A stretch of 64,000 nt of DNA, taken from DTU098 sp964498525. Its GTDB lineage: Bacteria > Bacillota > Desulfotomaculia > Desulfotomaculales > Pelotomaculaceae. The position numbers were made by a program, and so were the translations under genes. How positions within the stretch are numbered: position 1 is the first letter of the stretch; every line of letters starts with the position of its first letter. The stretch lies in assembly GCA_964498525.1 (NCBI GenBank), contig CAZCGU010000010.1, positions 66,344-130,343 of the forward strand, given 5' to 3'. Below are positions 26,714 through 35,699 of the stretch, piece after piece. The notes below the pieces were generated by a model. It was not told the DNA's origin and made no database searches. It saw nothing but the letters and a program-made list of their open reading frames with translations.

Positions 26714-28595
26714 CCTTTCGAATGCCTTTTTGAATTGCCTGCTTCGGACATTTAGCGACACAAGCCGCGCAGCGGGTGCATTTTTCCGGGTCAATCCGGT
26801 AGGGTGTTTTTGGAGCGCCCGTGATGGCTTGTGCCGCGCAAACCCCGGCGCAAAGCCCGCAGGCAATACATTTTTCTTCGTCTACCGAATAGTCCAGCAA
26901 AGCTTTGCAAACTCCCGCCGGGCAACGCTTATCCCGCACATGGGCGATATACTCACTTTTAAAATAGCGCAGGGTGGACAGAACCGGGTTGGGCGCCGTC
27001 TGGCCCAGGCCGCACAGGGAAGCGTCCCGGATATCATAGGATAGTTCCTCCAACAGCTCCAGGTCCTCCATTTCACCGTGCCCCTCCGTAATGCGGATCA
27101 GGATTTCCAACAGCCGCTTGGTACCCACGCGGCAGGGGGTGCACCGCCCGCAGGATTCGTCCTGGCTGAACTCCAGGTAAAAACGGGCGATATCAACCAT
27201 GCAGTTTTCTTCATCCATGACAATCATCCCGCCGGAACCCATCATGGAACCTGTTTCCTTAAGGGATTCGTAATCAATGGGCAGGTCCAGGCATTCGGCC
27301 GGTATACAGCCACCCGAGGGCCCGCCAGTTTGCACCGCCTTAAACTTCTTATTCCCCGGAATGCCCCCACCGATGTCAAAGATGATCGTGCGCAGGGTGG
27401 TGCCCATGGGTACTTCTATGAGCCCCGTATTGTTAATCTTTCCGGCCAGGGAAAAGACCTTACTTCCCTTGCTGGTGGAAGTCCCCTCACCCTGATACCA
27501 CTCCCAGCCGTCCCGCAAAATAGCCGCTATATTGGCGAAGGTTTCCACGTTGTTGATTAAGGTTGGCTTCCCCCAGAGTCCCTCCTGGGCCGGATAAGGG
27601 GGCCTTGGCCGGGGTTCACCCCGCTGCCCCATGACCGAGTGCAGAAGTGCAGTTTCCTCGCCGCAAACAAAAGCCCCGGCCCCGAAACGCAGGCTTATGT
27701 CAAAGTCGAAGGACGTGCCGAACAGGCCCCTGCCCAGCAGGCCTGCTTCCCTGGCCTGCCCGATGGCCAGCTCCAACCTGTCCACAGCAATGGGATATTC
27801 CGCCCGGACGTAAATATAGCCCTCATTTGCACCGATACAATAGCCGGCTATGGTCATGGCTTCCAGAATGCTATGGGGATCGCCTTCCAGAATGCTCCGG
27901 TCCATGAAAGCGCCGGGGTCCCCTTCGTCCGCATTACATACCACGTATTTGGGGTGGGGATCCTGGGCGGCAGCTAGTTCCCATTTCGTACCAGTGGGGA
28001 AACCAGCTCCTCCCCTGCCCCTGAGGCCTGATTTTTTGATGGTTTCGATGACTTCTTTTTTGCTTTTATGAAGAACCGCCCCGGCCAGCGCGAAATACCC
28101 GTCCCGGGCGATGTACTCCCCGATCTTCTCGGGGTTGATCACCCCGCAGTTACGCAGAACAATTCTGCTTTGAGCCCGGAAAAAACGGATATCCTCAATG
28201 GCTGGCGTTTTTTCCCCGGTGCTGTCGTTTTGATACAACAGCCTGTCTAAAATTTGGCCCCCTATAAGGTGCTTTTCCACCAGCTCCCGGATATCTTCCG
28301 GCCTGACCCGACAGTAGAGTGTTTCACCAGGATGCACCATAACTATGGGGCCGTGCTGGCAGAAACCAAAGCAACCGGTCTTAATAACCCTGGTCTGGTC
28401 CCCCAGGCCCCTCCTGATCAGTTCCTGCTCCAATTGGCGCCGGACTTCCCGGCTTTCCGAGGAATGGCAGGCCGTCCCGTGACAGACCAGAATTTGGGTC
28501 AGACCCAGGCCGTTACGGTGACCCAACCTCTGCTTGATCAATGGGACATACTTTTCCTTGACTTCTTTTAGATCTTCAATGCTTTTTATGATCAA
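26640..28595 (-). CDS. hydB: NADH-dependent hydrogenase subunit B (NuoF-like)
   Basis: About 651 residues. An N-terminal thioredoxin-like [2Fe-2S] domain (CHGTACHSSES ... GCFGFCQHGP) leads into the NuoF core with the NADH-binding RGRGGAGFPTGTKW and the FMN-binding CNADEGDPGAFMDR. A [4Fe-4S] motif ESCGRCTPCRVG follows, then a C-terminal 2[4Fe-4S] ferredoxin domain (CIACGLCAGVC, CTRCAACVAKCP). This is the flavin-containing subunit that reacts with NAD(H). The TTG at 28595 is preceded by AAAGGTGA and overlaps the hydC end by 20 nt, so the genes are translationally coupled. Readings further upstream lie inside hydC. Confidence 0.95.
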   Translation of the reverse strand: MIIKSIEDLKEVKEKYVPLIKQRLGHRNGLGLTQILVCHGTACHSSESREVRRQLEQELIRRGLGDQTRVIKTGCFGFCQHGPIVMVHPGETLYCRVRPEDIRELVEKHLIGGQILDRLLYQNDSTGEKTPAIEDIRFFRAQSRIVLRNCGVINPEKIGEYIARDGYFALAGAVLHKSKKEVIETIKKSGLRGRGGAGFPTGTKWELAAAQDPHPKYVVCNADEGDPGAFMDRSILEGDPHSILEAMTIAGYCIGANEGYIYVRAEYPIAVDRLELAIGQAREAGLLGRGLFGTSFDFDISLRFGAGAFVCGEETALLHSVMGQRGEPRPRPPYPAQEGLWGKPTLINNVETFANIAAILRDGWEWYQGEGTSTSKGSKVFSLAGKINNTGLIEVPMGTTLRTIIFDIGGGIPGNKKFKAVQTGGPSGGCIPAECLDLPIDYESLKETGSMMGSGGMIVMDEENCMVDIARFYLEFSQDESCGRCTPCRVGTKRLLEILIRITEGHGEMEDLELLEELSYDIRDASLCGLGQTAPNPVLSTLRYFKSEYIAHVRDKRCPAGVCKALLDYSVDEEKCIACGLCAGVCAAQAITGAPKTPYRIDPEKCTRCAACVAKCPKQAIQKGIRKDVADLGGEAGIYAGAGGAENRATF

Positions 28596-29169
28596 CGCTT
28601 TCACCTTTCCGGTAGGTTTGAATAATTCCCTTGAGCTCCCCGGGGCTGATTCTTCCATGCACATCTTCATTGGCCACCAGGATGGGGGCCAGGCTGCAAG
28701 CGCCTACACAGCGTGTGCTCTTAATGGTAAAAATTTGATCCGGAGTGGTCTCTCCCTCGTCGATATTTAGTTCCTCCTTGAGCGTATCCATCAGGTCCTG
28801 GGCTCCTTTAACATAGCAAGCGGTCCCCATACATATACTTAAGGTGTATTTGCCCCTGGGCCTGGTTGAGAAAAGGGAATAAAAAGTAACGACACCGTTG
28901 ACCTCACTTACGGGTATTTCTAGTTTTTCAGCTACATAGGCCTGCACCTCTTCCGGCAGGTAGCCGAAAATCTCCTGGGCCTTTTGCAAGATCCGGATCA
29001 ACTGACCCTTTTCCCTGGAATAACGGCCGATTAACTGGTCCAAATCAGCAAACTGTTTTGATCGCCGGTCTTTCTCAAGGGCCCCTCTCCCCTTTTCCTT
29101 ATCTTTAACTGGCAGCTTCTGCTCCCTAAAAGTTTCTCCCGGATCACCGTGCTGAATCACCTTAAACAC
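28576..29169 (-). CDS. hydC: NADH-dependent hydrogenase subunit C (NuoE-like)
   Basis: About 197 residues. The C-terminal half is a NuoE-type thioredoxin-like [2Fe-2S] domain with CMGTACYVKGAQ and TRCVGACSLAP giving the four cysteines. The N-terminal helical part contains LIRILQKAQEIFGYLPEEV, typical of NuoE/HydC. The GTG at 29169 has AGGGGA 6 nt upstream. An open frame reaches 29337 but crosses the terminator of the upstream glycosyltransferase (29224-29247), so the GTG is favoured. It is the first gene of hydCBA. Confidence 0.92.
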   Translation of the reverse strand: MFKVIQHGDPGETFREQKLPVKDKEKGRGALEKDRRSKQFADLDQLIGRYSREKGQLIRILQKAQEIFGYLPEEVQAYVAEKLEIPVSEVNGVVTFYSLFSTRPRGKYTLSICMGTACYVKGAQDLMDTLKEELNIDEGETTPDQIFTIKSTRCVGACSLAPILVANEDVHGRISPGELKGIIQTYRKGESVDHKKH

Positions 29170-29223
29170 CTTCTGTCCCCTGATTTTGATCCTATTGTTT
29201 ATCTTTTCCCGCTTTTTAATGCC

Positions 29224-29247
29224 AAAAAAAAACCCGCCGGGGGGTTT
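29224..29247 (-). terminator. terminator between glycosyltransferase and hydC
   Basis: On the minus strand AAACCC-CCCGGC-GGGTTT runs into a nine-T tract. It lies 50 nt after the glycosyltransferase stop and upstream of the hydC GTG, which suggests hydCBA has its own promoter. Confidence 0.7.
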
Positions 29248-29296
29248 AATCCTTAGAACAGTATATGGACAAAATGCAATTGCCCTGTTGAGCTGG

Positions 29297-30460
29297 TTAC
29301 GACAGAATGTTTGCAACCCTTTCTTTCGCTTCCGCAAAGGATGAGTAACAACACAACAGCTGGTTCGTGCAGTTGGCTGAAGACAGTTCTTCGGCCCTGC
29401 GCCGGGCCATGCGGCTCATATCTTCCCGGAGTTTCAGGTCCTTTAAAATCCGGCAAACTTTTTCCGCGAATTGAAGGGGCTCAGGATCAGTCAGATAACC
29501 ATCCACACCATCTTCCACCATCTCGGAAACACCATTGGCGCCCACGGCCACCACCGGGAGTCCCGCGGCTTTGGCCTCGGCAATTACAATCCCCTGGGTT
29601 TCCGTAACGGATGTAAACACAAATAAATCAGACCCCGCATAGCAATTAACAACTTCCGGGGGGAACAGGGTCCCGGTAAAAACGACCTTGGCGGCAATAC
29701 CCAGTTTTACGGCCATCGAACGCAGTTCTTCTGCCTCCGGCCCGCCTCCCACCAGAACCAGGGTGGTATTCTTTATTTCGTTGTTTACCAAAAGAAAACT
29801 TTCAAGGAGCAGGCCGACATTTTTTTCCTGCCCCAACCGGCCTACAAACAGGAGGACATAATCACCGGAAGCAATTTGATACCTCTGCCGGAGCCAGGCG
29901 GGATTCCCTTTTTGAAACTCTTCTATTTTGATTCCGGTGGGAACCTTTTTAATCTGGGTCAGAACACCAATCCGGCGAAGATAGTCTCCAACAACACCGG
30001 TTGGTACAATGACCAGATCGCATTGGTTGCAGAAATCCCGGCTGACCTTTTGAGCCAGTTCCCTGGTGAAGGATTGGGCGAAGGGCACGTAGTGCACGTA
30101 CTGATCGTACAATGTGTGGTATGTAAAAACAAGGGGTATATTTTCCTTCCGGGCGTATCGGGCGCCGAGGCGGCCAAGTAAAAAGGGTGAGTGAACGTGA
30201 ATCAAGTCCAGGTCCAATCCCTGGATAACCGGCTTTAAACGTAAGGAAAAAGGAACGGCAAGGCTGAAGTCCCGATTCGTGAGGGATGGTATGGAAGCAA
30301 ACCGGAAAACCCGGGATTCCTTGCTGCAGTTCTTATAACTGGGGGCAAAAATATAAACATCGTGCCCCTGTTTTATCAATTCCTCTTTAAAGGTCTGGAT
30401 CGAGCGAACGACACCGCTGGTATAGGGTAGATAACTGTCAGTGAAAATACCTATTTTCAA
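29297..30460 (-). CDS. glycosyltransferase family 4 (group 1)
   Basis: 387 residues with two Rossmann domains. The N-terminus IGIFTDSYLPYTSGVVRSI and the HVHSPFLLGRLG segment match the acceptor domain. LLFVGRLGQEKNVGLLLESF near 205 and the donor-binding FTSVTETQGIVIAEAKAAG near 285, with the ExxxxxxE pair, mark a GT-B retaining enzyme. Similar proteins are mannosyl- or glucosyl-diacylglycerol synthases, so membrane glycolipid synthesis is a reasonable guess. The start is a TTG with GGGAGGG upstream. Confidence 0.9.
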   Translation of the reverse strand: MKIGIFTDSYLPYTSGVVRSIQTFKEELIKQGHDVYIFAPSYKNCSKESRVFRFASIPSLTNRDFSLAVPFSLRLKPVIQGLDLDLIHVHSPFLLGRLGARYARKENIPLVFTYHTLYDQYVHYVPFAQSFTRELAQKVSRDFCNQCDLVIVPTGVVGDYLRRIGVLTQIKKVPTGIKIEEFQKGNPAWLRQRYQIASGDYVLLFVGRLGQEKNVGLLLESFLLVNNEIKNTTLVLVGGGPEAEELRSMAVKLGIAAKVVFTGTLFPPEVVNCYAGSDLFVFTSVTETQGIVIAEAKAAGLPVVAVGANGVSEMVEDGVDGYLTDPEPLQFAEKVCRILKDLKLREDMSRMARRRAEELSSANCTNQLLCCYSSFAEAKERVANILS

Positions 30461-30585
30461 AAGTTGCCCTCCCTGAAATTAGCTTCTGAGTCTCATTTTA
30501 ACACATTTAAGCGGGGTAGTACAAGTTTACCGGAGATGAGTGGTTTGCACCAGGGGGATTAACCCCAACTAATAGAATTTTTTAG

Positions 30586-30609
30586 TAAACGCCCCTTTTA
30601 CGGGGCGTT
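30586..30609 (-). terminator. hairpin terminator overlapping a stop codon
   Basis: AACGCCCC / GGGGCGTT perfect 8-bp stem with a TTTTAC loop. On the minus strand it overlaps the TAA of the gene ending at 30598 and is followed by TTTACTAAAAAATT, so its T-run is weak. Confidence 0.55.
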
Positions 30610-31056
30610 GCCGGCAGTAATGGTAACAATCTTCCAGTCCCTGTTATCTTTAACCAGAAGGTATTCTACATTAAAAACAATGCTATAACCGCTTAATACA
30701 TCAGTTTCGACGATTTCTACCTGGACAGCAGCTTGATTTCCGGATTGTCCCAGCATGGTAAACTGGCCTGGCCTGGTTTCATAGTGCCAGTCTGTGGGCA
30801 CGCTGATAAAATTCCAGACTGAATTACTCAGTTCCGAAAGAAGAGGCTCGCCGTAATAAAGGGCCAATAACTGCCTCACTTCCTGGCGAGTGCCGGCTTG
30901 AAACCACCTTGTATCCTCAACCGCACTTACCACAATGCTTTTTATTTCCGCCTCGTCCGGTCCTGAAGGATAATCTGAAACCAGGGTTGAGGCCCAGGGA
31001 ATTTTTATAAAATAAATGGTTAAAAGTGTCAGGAGCAATAAAGTATTCTTTAACAA
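30598..31056 (-). CDS. hypothetical exported protein, about 152 aa
   Basis: Not recognised. The N-terminus (KNTLLLLTLLTIYFIKIPWA) is a signal peptide or membrane anchor with a likely cleavage after PWAS. The mature part has an NTF2-like feel: a helical front half (VEDTRWFQAGTRQEVRQLL) and a beta-rich back half ending DWKIVTITAGNAP. A TTG at 31056 with AAAGGGGTG 6 nt upstream is the better start; the GTG at 31074 lacks a site. It lies between phosphofructokinase and the glycosyltransferase on the same strand. Confidence 0.65.
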   Translation of the reverse strand: MLKNTLLLLTLLTIYFIKIPWASTLVSDYPSGPDEAEIKSIVVSAVEDTRWFQAGTRQEVRQLLALYYGEPLLSELSNSVWNFISVPTDWHYETRPGQFTMLGQSGNQAAVQVEIVETDVLSGYSIVFNVEYLLVKDNRDWKIVTITAGNAP

Positions 31057-31132
31057 TGGCGGCACCCCTTTCACTATATAAAATACGGTGCGCGCCAGTC
31101 AAATCCTTCCTCGTCAGTAAAAAAATGTATAA

Positions 31133-32233
31133 TCAATCGCCGAAAGCTATCCCTACCTGTTTGGCCGTCCGGATTAGATCACCGTCCAGGGGGACCATCC
31201 TGAGTTCCCCCACGGCCTTCGCCAGGGCTACGGACTTGATCTCCGGTGTCCGCAAACATACCATTTCGCCAAAGGAACCGGCCATAACCAGGTTTACAGC
31301 CCCGGCGCCATAACGGGTTGCCAGGACCCGGTCAAAGGCGGTAGGGGAACCACCCCTCTGCAGGTGACCTAAAACGGTAACCCTCGCTTCCATGCCCGTC
31401 CCTTCCTCTATCTGACTTACCAGCACGTTTCCAATCCCGCCCAGTCGCACGGGCTCAAAACTATCAGGAACCATTCTTTGAACGACCATTTCGCCGCCCA
31501 CCTGCCTGGCCCCCTCAGCGGCAACAACAATGCTGAATTTCTTGCCGGAACCCTGTCTGTCCATTATTTTATCAATTATTCTTTCTATGGAATAGGGGAT
31601 TTCAGGAATCAAGATCACATCGGCGCCCCCCGCCAGACCCGACTGCAGGGCAATCCAGCCGGCATAACGACCCATAACCTCCAAAACCATAACCCGGTGA
31701 TGGGACTCCGCCGTGGTATGCAGTTTATCAATTGCCTCTGTTGCCGTCGTCAGAGCGGTATCGAAGCCAAAGGTCTGGTCGGTTGCCGACAAATCATTGT
31801 CAATTGTTTTGGGCACCCCTACCGCCGGCAACCCCTTTTCCTCAAAGAGCTTATTGGCAATGGTAAGGCTGCCGTCACCGCCGATGACAATCAGCGCATC
31901 AATACCGTGGATATTAATATTTTCAACAACCCGGTCCGAAACGTCCCTGAATTCAGTTTTCCCTTTAACAGTAACCGGGTAGTGAAAGGGATTGTCCCGG
32001 TTTGTGGTTCCCAGGATGGTCCCTCCCCGGGGAAGTATGCCAACCACATCCTTTTCTTTCAGTTCCCGCGCCCTGTTTTGGATTAAACCGCCAAAGCCGT
32101 CTTCAAACCCAATAACAGAAAGATTGTATTCCCTGACAGCTGTTTTCACCACGGCACGGATAACAGCGTTTAAACCGGGACAGTCGCCCCCACCTGTAAG
32201 CATGCCGATCCGCCTGATCCTTTGATGGTCCAC
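31133..32233 (-). CDS. pfkA: 6-phosphofructokinase, group III type
   Basis: 366 residues. GMLTGGGDCPGLNAVIR near 10, VIGGDGSLTIANKL near 115 and VGVPKTIDNDLSATDQTFG near 138 are the PFK signatures. The GGDGS glycine (Gly104 of the E. coli enzyme) indicates ATP use, while the lysine of PKTIDND (Gly124 in E. coli) is the residue found in PPi-dependent enzymes. This mixed pattern is the one of the actinobacterial-type ATP-PFKs (group III). Phosphoryl donor should therefore be treated as probably ATP but untested. GTG start with AAGGGGG upstream. Confidence 0.9.
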   Translation of the reverse strand: MDHQRIRRIGMLTGGGDCPGLNAVIRAVVKTAVREYNLSVIGFEDGFGGLIQNRARELKEKDVVGILPRGGTILGTTNRDNPFHYPVTVKGKTEFRDVSDRVVENINIHGIDALIVIGGDGSLTIANKLFEEKGLPAVGVPKTIDNDLSATDQTFGFDTALTTATEAIDKLHTTAESHHRVMVLEVMGRYAGWIALQSGLAGGADVILIPEIPYSIERIIDKIMDRQGSGKKFSIVVAAEGARQVGGEMVVQRMVPDSFEPVRLGGIGNVLVSQIEEGTGMEARVTVLGHLQRGGSPTAFDRVLATRYGAGAVNLVMAGSFGEMVCLRTPEIKSVALAKAVGELRMVPLDGDLIRTAKQVGIAFGD

Positions 32234-32282
32234 AAATCAACCCCCTTTTCCTAAAATATGGGCCCGGGAACACCCTGGTTAG

Positions 32283-32315
32283 AAAAAAAGCTACCGGCGC
32301 CGGGCCGATAGCTTC
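32283..32315 (-). terminator. rho-independent terminator after UPF0182 gene
   Basis: On the minus strand AAGCTATCGGC pairs with GCCGGTAGCTT (one G-T pair) around a 5-nt loop, followed by TTTTT. Confidence 0.85.
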
Positions 32316-32391
32316 TGCATGGTTAAAATGAAATTGGCAGCCGTGATAGTATTGTTCCTTTTACCCACAATTTTTTAAAATTATGGTGTTA

Positions 32392-35139
32392 TTACTCTGC
32401 CTTACCGGACAGTTCGGTAAGGGTTTGCTTGAGTTTGGCCAGGGAATCACCGTACCCGGTCCAGTCGCCTGCTTTAAGTCTGTCCTGGGCTTCGTCGTAG
32501 AGCAGGTTTGCTCTTTGCGCCAGTTCCCGTACGCTTACGGCAACCTGTGGTTGTTCACCCGGATCCGGTTCTGCCGCCGGCTTCCGCTCACCGGTACTAA
32601 TTCTTTCACCAAAGATTCTTTCCAGAGCCAGATCAAGGGTAGGTTCCATGACCACTTTTTCACCGTGGGTTACGATGACCCTGCGCAGCTCGGGCATTCT
32701 GCTCTGTTCAGCCTGGAGATAAAGGGGCTCGACGTAAAGAAGGGAATCCTTGATGGGAATTGCCAGCAGGTTGCCCCGGATTACATTCGAACCTCTCTGG
32801 TCCCACAGGGAGAGCTGCTGGGATATGGTGGTATCCTGGTTAATACGCGCTTCCACCTGCATGGGACCATAGACGATTTCCTGTTTGGGGAAGTTGAAGG
32901 CCAAAAGCTTGCCGTAATTCTCCCCGTCCGAGCGGGCCGCCAACCAGGCAATCATATTGTTCTTATTCTGCGGTGTAAAGGGCAGGATCAGGACAAACTC
33001 GGGATTGCTCTGGCCGGGCAGCTTAATTATTGTATAATATGGTTCCATCGGTCTTTGTTCGCTGCCGTAAATTTCCGATGGAAGGTTCCACTTGTCTTCC
33101 TTATTATAAAAGACCTGGGGATCTTCCATGTGGTAAGATGCGTACATGTGGGCCTGGATGCCAAAATAATCAACCGGATAGCGCAAATGCTGCCTTAAGT
33201 CCGCGGGCATCGTTTCTATATCTTTAAACATCCCCGGGAAGATTTTACTGTAGGTTTGAATCAGGGGATCGTCCGGTTCACTGATATAAAAATCAACCTC
33301 CCCGGTGTAGGCGTCAATTACTACCTTTACCGCATTCCGGATGTAATTGTTCACGTTGTTAAAAGGCTCGGAATAGGGGAATTTATCTGTTGTTGTATAG
33401 GCGTCCCAGACCCAGAACAGCCTGCCCTCACTTAAGACAATGTACGGATCCTTATCGAAACTCAGGAAGGGGGCTATTTTGGGTACCCTTTCCTGAATGT
33501 TGCGGTAGTACAGGACCCTGCTGTTATTATCAATATCGGAGGCTAGCAGGAGCTTGTAATCCCCCAGGGAAAAGGTAAACATAAGCCGGCGCAGAATATT
33601 TGAAACCTTAACACCGCTTTCCCCCGTGTAGGTGGAGTAGACGTTTTCCTCCCCTTTGGGATAATCAAATTCCCTGGCGCCTGTATTCACAATAACGTAT
33701 TGATCGGTTTTTTCGCCATAATATATTTCCGGCCGGTCCACCTTAAGGTTGGTGGTGGTGACCGGCGGAATATCCTTCAGGAAAAAAGCAGGAAGTCCTT
33801 CACCGGTAAACTCATTGACCGGGCTCATGGCAATACCGTAACCGTGGGTATAGCTGAGCCTCTGGTTGATCCAGGTTTTGGCCTGGGGCTGCAGATGCTC
33901 CTGGTTCAGTTCCCTGGCCGCCACCATGACCTGGCGGTAACGGCCGTCTATAACATAGCGGTCCACGTCGATATCATTAAACTGATAGTAGGTGCGCATT
34001 TCTTGCAGCTGGCTGTAAGTTTGCTTGAGGGGCTCCCAGTCCCAGAGCCTGATATTATCTATAGTGTCCTGGTTGTTATAGATATCATCCGCCGCAAGCA
34101 AACGTCCGGCTGGAAAGTCTCTTTTTTCGATGGAGTCAAGTTTGTAAGCCATTCTTGTGAATTCAATATTTCGTTCCAGGTAAGGCCTTTCCATAACTAT
34201 TTCGTTGGGCTGCACCCTGAATTTTTGTACCGCGGCCGGGTAAACACCACCAAGCAGCACGGAAGCCACCAGCAGAACCCCGATGCTGTAGACCACCAGC
34301 CTGAAACGGCGCAGAAAAAGGTTGATGATGATGGCCAGAGCACAGACCAGGGCAATGACGGTGAGGGCGTTATAGGCCAGCAAGGTGGCGTGAGTTGCCG
34401 TATAGCCCGGCCCCCAGACCGCACCGGAATGGGTAAAAAGCAAAGAGTAGCGCTCCAGTTGGTAACCGACAGCCTTTAAAATAAAGAATAACGCCGCCAG
34501 GCCAGAGAGGTGATAGCGTGCGGCTATGCTGTGAAACAACCCTCCCGTGGTACCCTGGGTGATATTCACCAGAAGGTAGGCTATTGCTGTCCAGAAGGCA
34601 ATGACAAGCAGCGCGGCGCTGGCAACCTTGTAAAGAAAAAGGTAGAAAGGCAACCGGAAAATATAAAATCCCAGATCCAGATTAAAGATCGGTTCGCTGA
34701 CCCCAAAGGCGGTGGGGTGTAAAAACTTTTGTAGTGTAACCCAGTCGCCCACCACCGAAAAGCTAAAAAGAAAGGCCATAATCAGGCTTAAGGCAGCAAA
34801 CGCCGCAACTAAGAAACGGTTTGTCAGAAACTTGCTCCAGGGGGAACTCTGGATCGTCAGCAAATCGGCCTCTTTTAAAACCGTAGCCTTTTGCGCGGCT
34901 TTAAGCAAGTGGTCCCGGGTAAACAAAAGGTTAACAAACAACAAACCAAAAAACGCCGCCCCGACACCAAGCCGAAGGCCAATATCAGAAAAAATGATAG
35001 TCATAAAGACACGCTGGTATTCCAGGGATTGAAACCACAGCCAGTCAGTATAAAAACGTGCCCCGGCTATTGCCAGAAGTATTAAGAAAATTAAGACACC
35101 GGTAAAAATATAAAACACTCGCTGAAACTTATTCTGCAA
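32392..35139 (-). CDS. UPF0182 family large membrane protein
   Basis: 915 residues. The first 310 residues carry about seven hydrophobic helices (FYIFTGVLIFLILLAIAGA at the start). The rest is a large extracytoplasmic domain rich in Tyr and Trp, with stretches such as THGYGIAMSPVNEF and YPVDYFGIQAHMYASYHMED typical of UPF0182. The last 90 residues are a charged helical tail (about 830-915). Function of this family, common in Firmicutes, actinobacteria and cyanobacteria, is unknown. TTG start with AGGGGG upstream. It is followed by a good terminator. Confidence 0.9.
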   Translation of the reverse strand: MQNKFQRVFYIFTGVLIFLILLAIAGARFYTDWLWFQSLEYQRVFMTIIFSDIGLRLGVGAAFFGLLFVNLLFTRDHLLKAAQKATVLKEADLLTIQSSPWSKFLTNRFLVAAFAALSLIMAFLFSFSVVGDWVTLQKFLHPTAFGVSEPIFNLDLGFYIFRLPFYLFLYKVASAALLVIAFWTAIAYLLVNITQGTTGGLFHSIAARYHLSGLAALFFILKAVGYQLERYSLLFTHSGAVWGPGYTATHATLLAYNALTVIALVCALAIIINLFLRRFRLVVYSIGVLLVASVLLGGVYPAAVQKFRVQPNEIVMERPYLERNIEFTRMAYKLDSIEKRDFPAGRLLAADDIYNNQDTIDNIRLWDWEPLKQTYSQLQEMRTYYQFNDIDVDRYVIDGRYRQVMVAARELNQEHLQPQAKTWINQRLSYTHGYGIAMSPVNEFTGEGLPAFFLKDIPPVTTTNLKVDRPEIYYGEKTDQYVIVNTGAREFDYPKGEENVYSTYTGESGVKVSNILRRLMFTFSLGDYKLLLASDIDNNSRVLYYRNIQERVPKIAPFLSFDKDPYIVLSEGRLFWVWDAYTTTDKFPYSEPFNNVNNYIRNAVKVVIDAYTGEVDFYISEPDDPLIQTYSKIFPGMFKDIETMPADLRQHLRYPVDYFGIQAHMYASYHMEDPQVFYNKEDKWNLPSEIYGSEQRPMEPYYTIIKLPGQSNPEFVLILPFTPQNKNNMIAWLAARSDGENYGKLLAFNFPKQEIVYGPMQVEARINQDTTISQQLSLWDQRGSNVIRGNLLAIPIKDSLLYVEPLYLQAEQSRMPELRRVIVTHGEKVVMEPTLDLALERIFGERISTGERKPAAEPDPGEQPQVAVSVRELAQRANLLYDEAQDRLKAGDWTGYGDSLAKLKQTLTELSGKAE

Positions 35140-35279
35140 GTAATTTACCCCCTAAAATATGCTATGTTCGGTATTGAGGATCTAGCTGTATTTAGGATAT
35201 TACCCCTGCTGCTAATAAATAGTTTTTCTTGCTGAAAATATTTACAATTTTCATAAATAAAATACTATATCAAATTACT

Positions 35280-35471
35280 TTAGATGGGCCTGGGTATTTT
35301 TTGTGCGCCGTCCGCTTCGCGCTTGAGTTTGGCCTCACACATGCGACAAACCTGCAGGGGTTTTTTCCTGGGCAGATCATCATCGTATTCATCATACTCA
35401 TCCACCGGTTCGTTGCTTACCAGTTCCTCTTCGATAAGCTTGCCACAGAGCATGCAGCGCAGTTTCATCAT
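35280..35471 (-). CDS. small zinc-ribbon-like protein, 63 aa
   Basis: About 63 residues with two CxxC pairs: LRCMLCGKLIEEE at the N-terminus and VCRMCEAKLKRE in the middle, separated by an acidic linker (DEYDEYDDDLP). It likely binds one zinc. The start is one of two adjacent ATGs (35471, 35468) behind GGGGGG. Similar tiny Cys-rich proteins (YuiA-like/DUF2197-like) occur in Firmicutes with no known role. It sits alone upstream of the UPF0182 gene. Confidence 0.7.
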   Translation of the reverse strand: MMKLRCMLCGKLIEEELVSNEPVDEYDEYDDDLPRKKPLQVCRMCEAKLKREADGAQKIPRPI

Positions 35472-35606
35472 AACACCCCCCAAAAATTAATTTGTTAGCT
35501 GGTAAGGCTTAATTTCGATAAACCTTGCGCCGATTCCTGCCCAACTAAAAAAAATCGAACCTGTTCCGGGCATTGCCCACCTGCCCTTCAAAATAATAAC
35601 ATCCGG

Positions 35607-35650
35607 TTAAAAAAAGACATCCGGTCTGCAGTTGAGACGGACGTCTTTGA
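35607..35650 (-). terminator. rho-independent terminator after deoC
   Basis: On the minus strand an AAAGACGTCCGTCT arm pairs with AGACCGGATGTCTTT (two mismatches) around a 7-nt loop, followed by a T-run of seven. Confidence 0.85.
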
Positions 35651-35699
35651 TCCAGCAGGGCTATTAAATTATATTTCATTTGTTTCCTTGCCATTTTAT

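Noticed and set aside
26714..26866. 51-residue N-terminal extension of HydA
   Set aside because: It lies entirely inside the hydB coding region in another frame, and HydA proteins start close to the [2Fe-2S] domain.
29170..29337. Longer N-terminus for HydC
   Set aside because: It would cross the terminator of the preceding glycosyltransferase and overlap that gene; the GTG at 29169 has a proper ribosome binding site.
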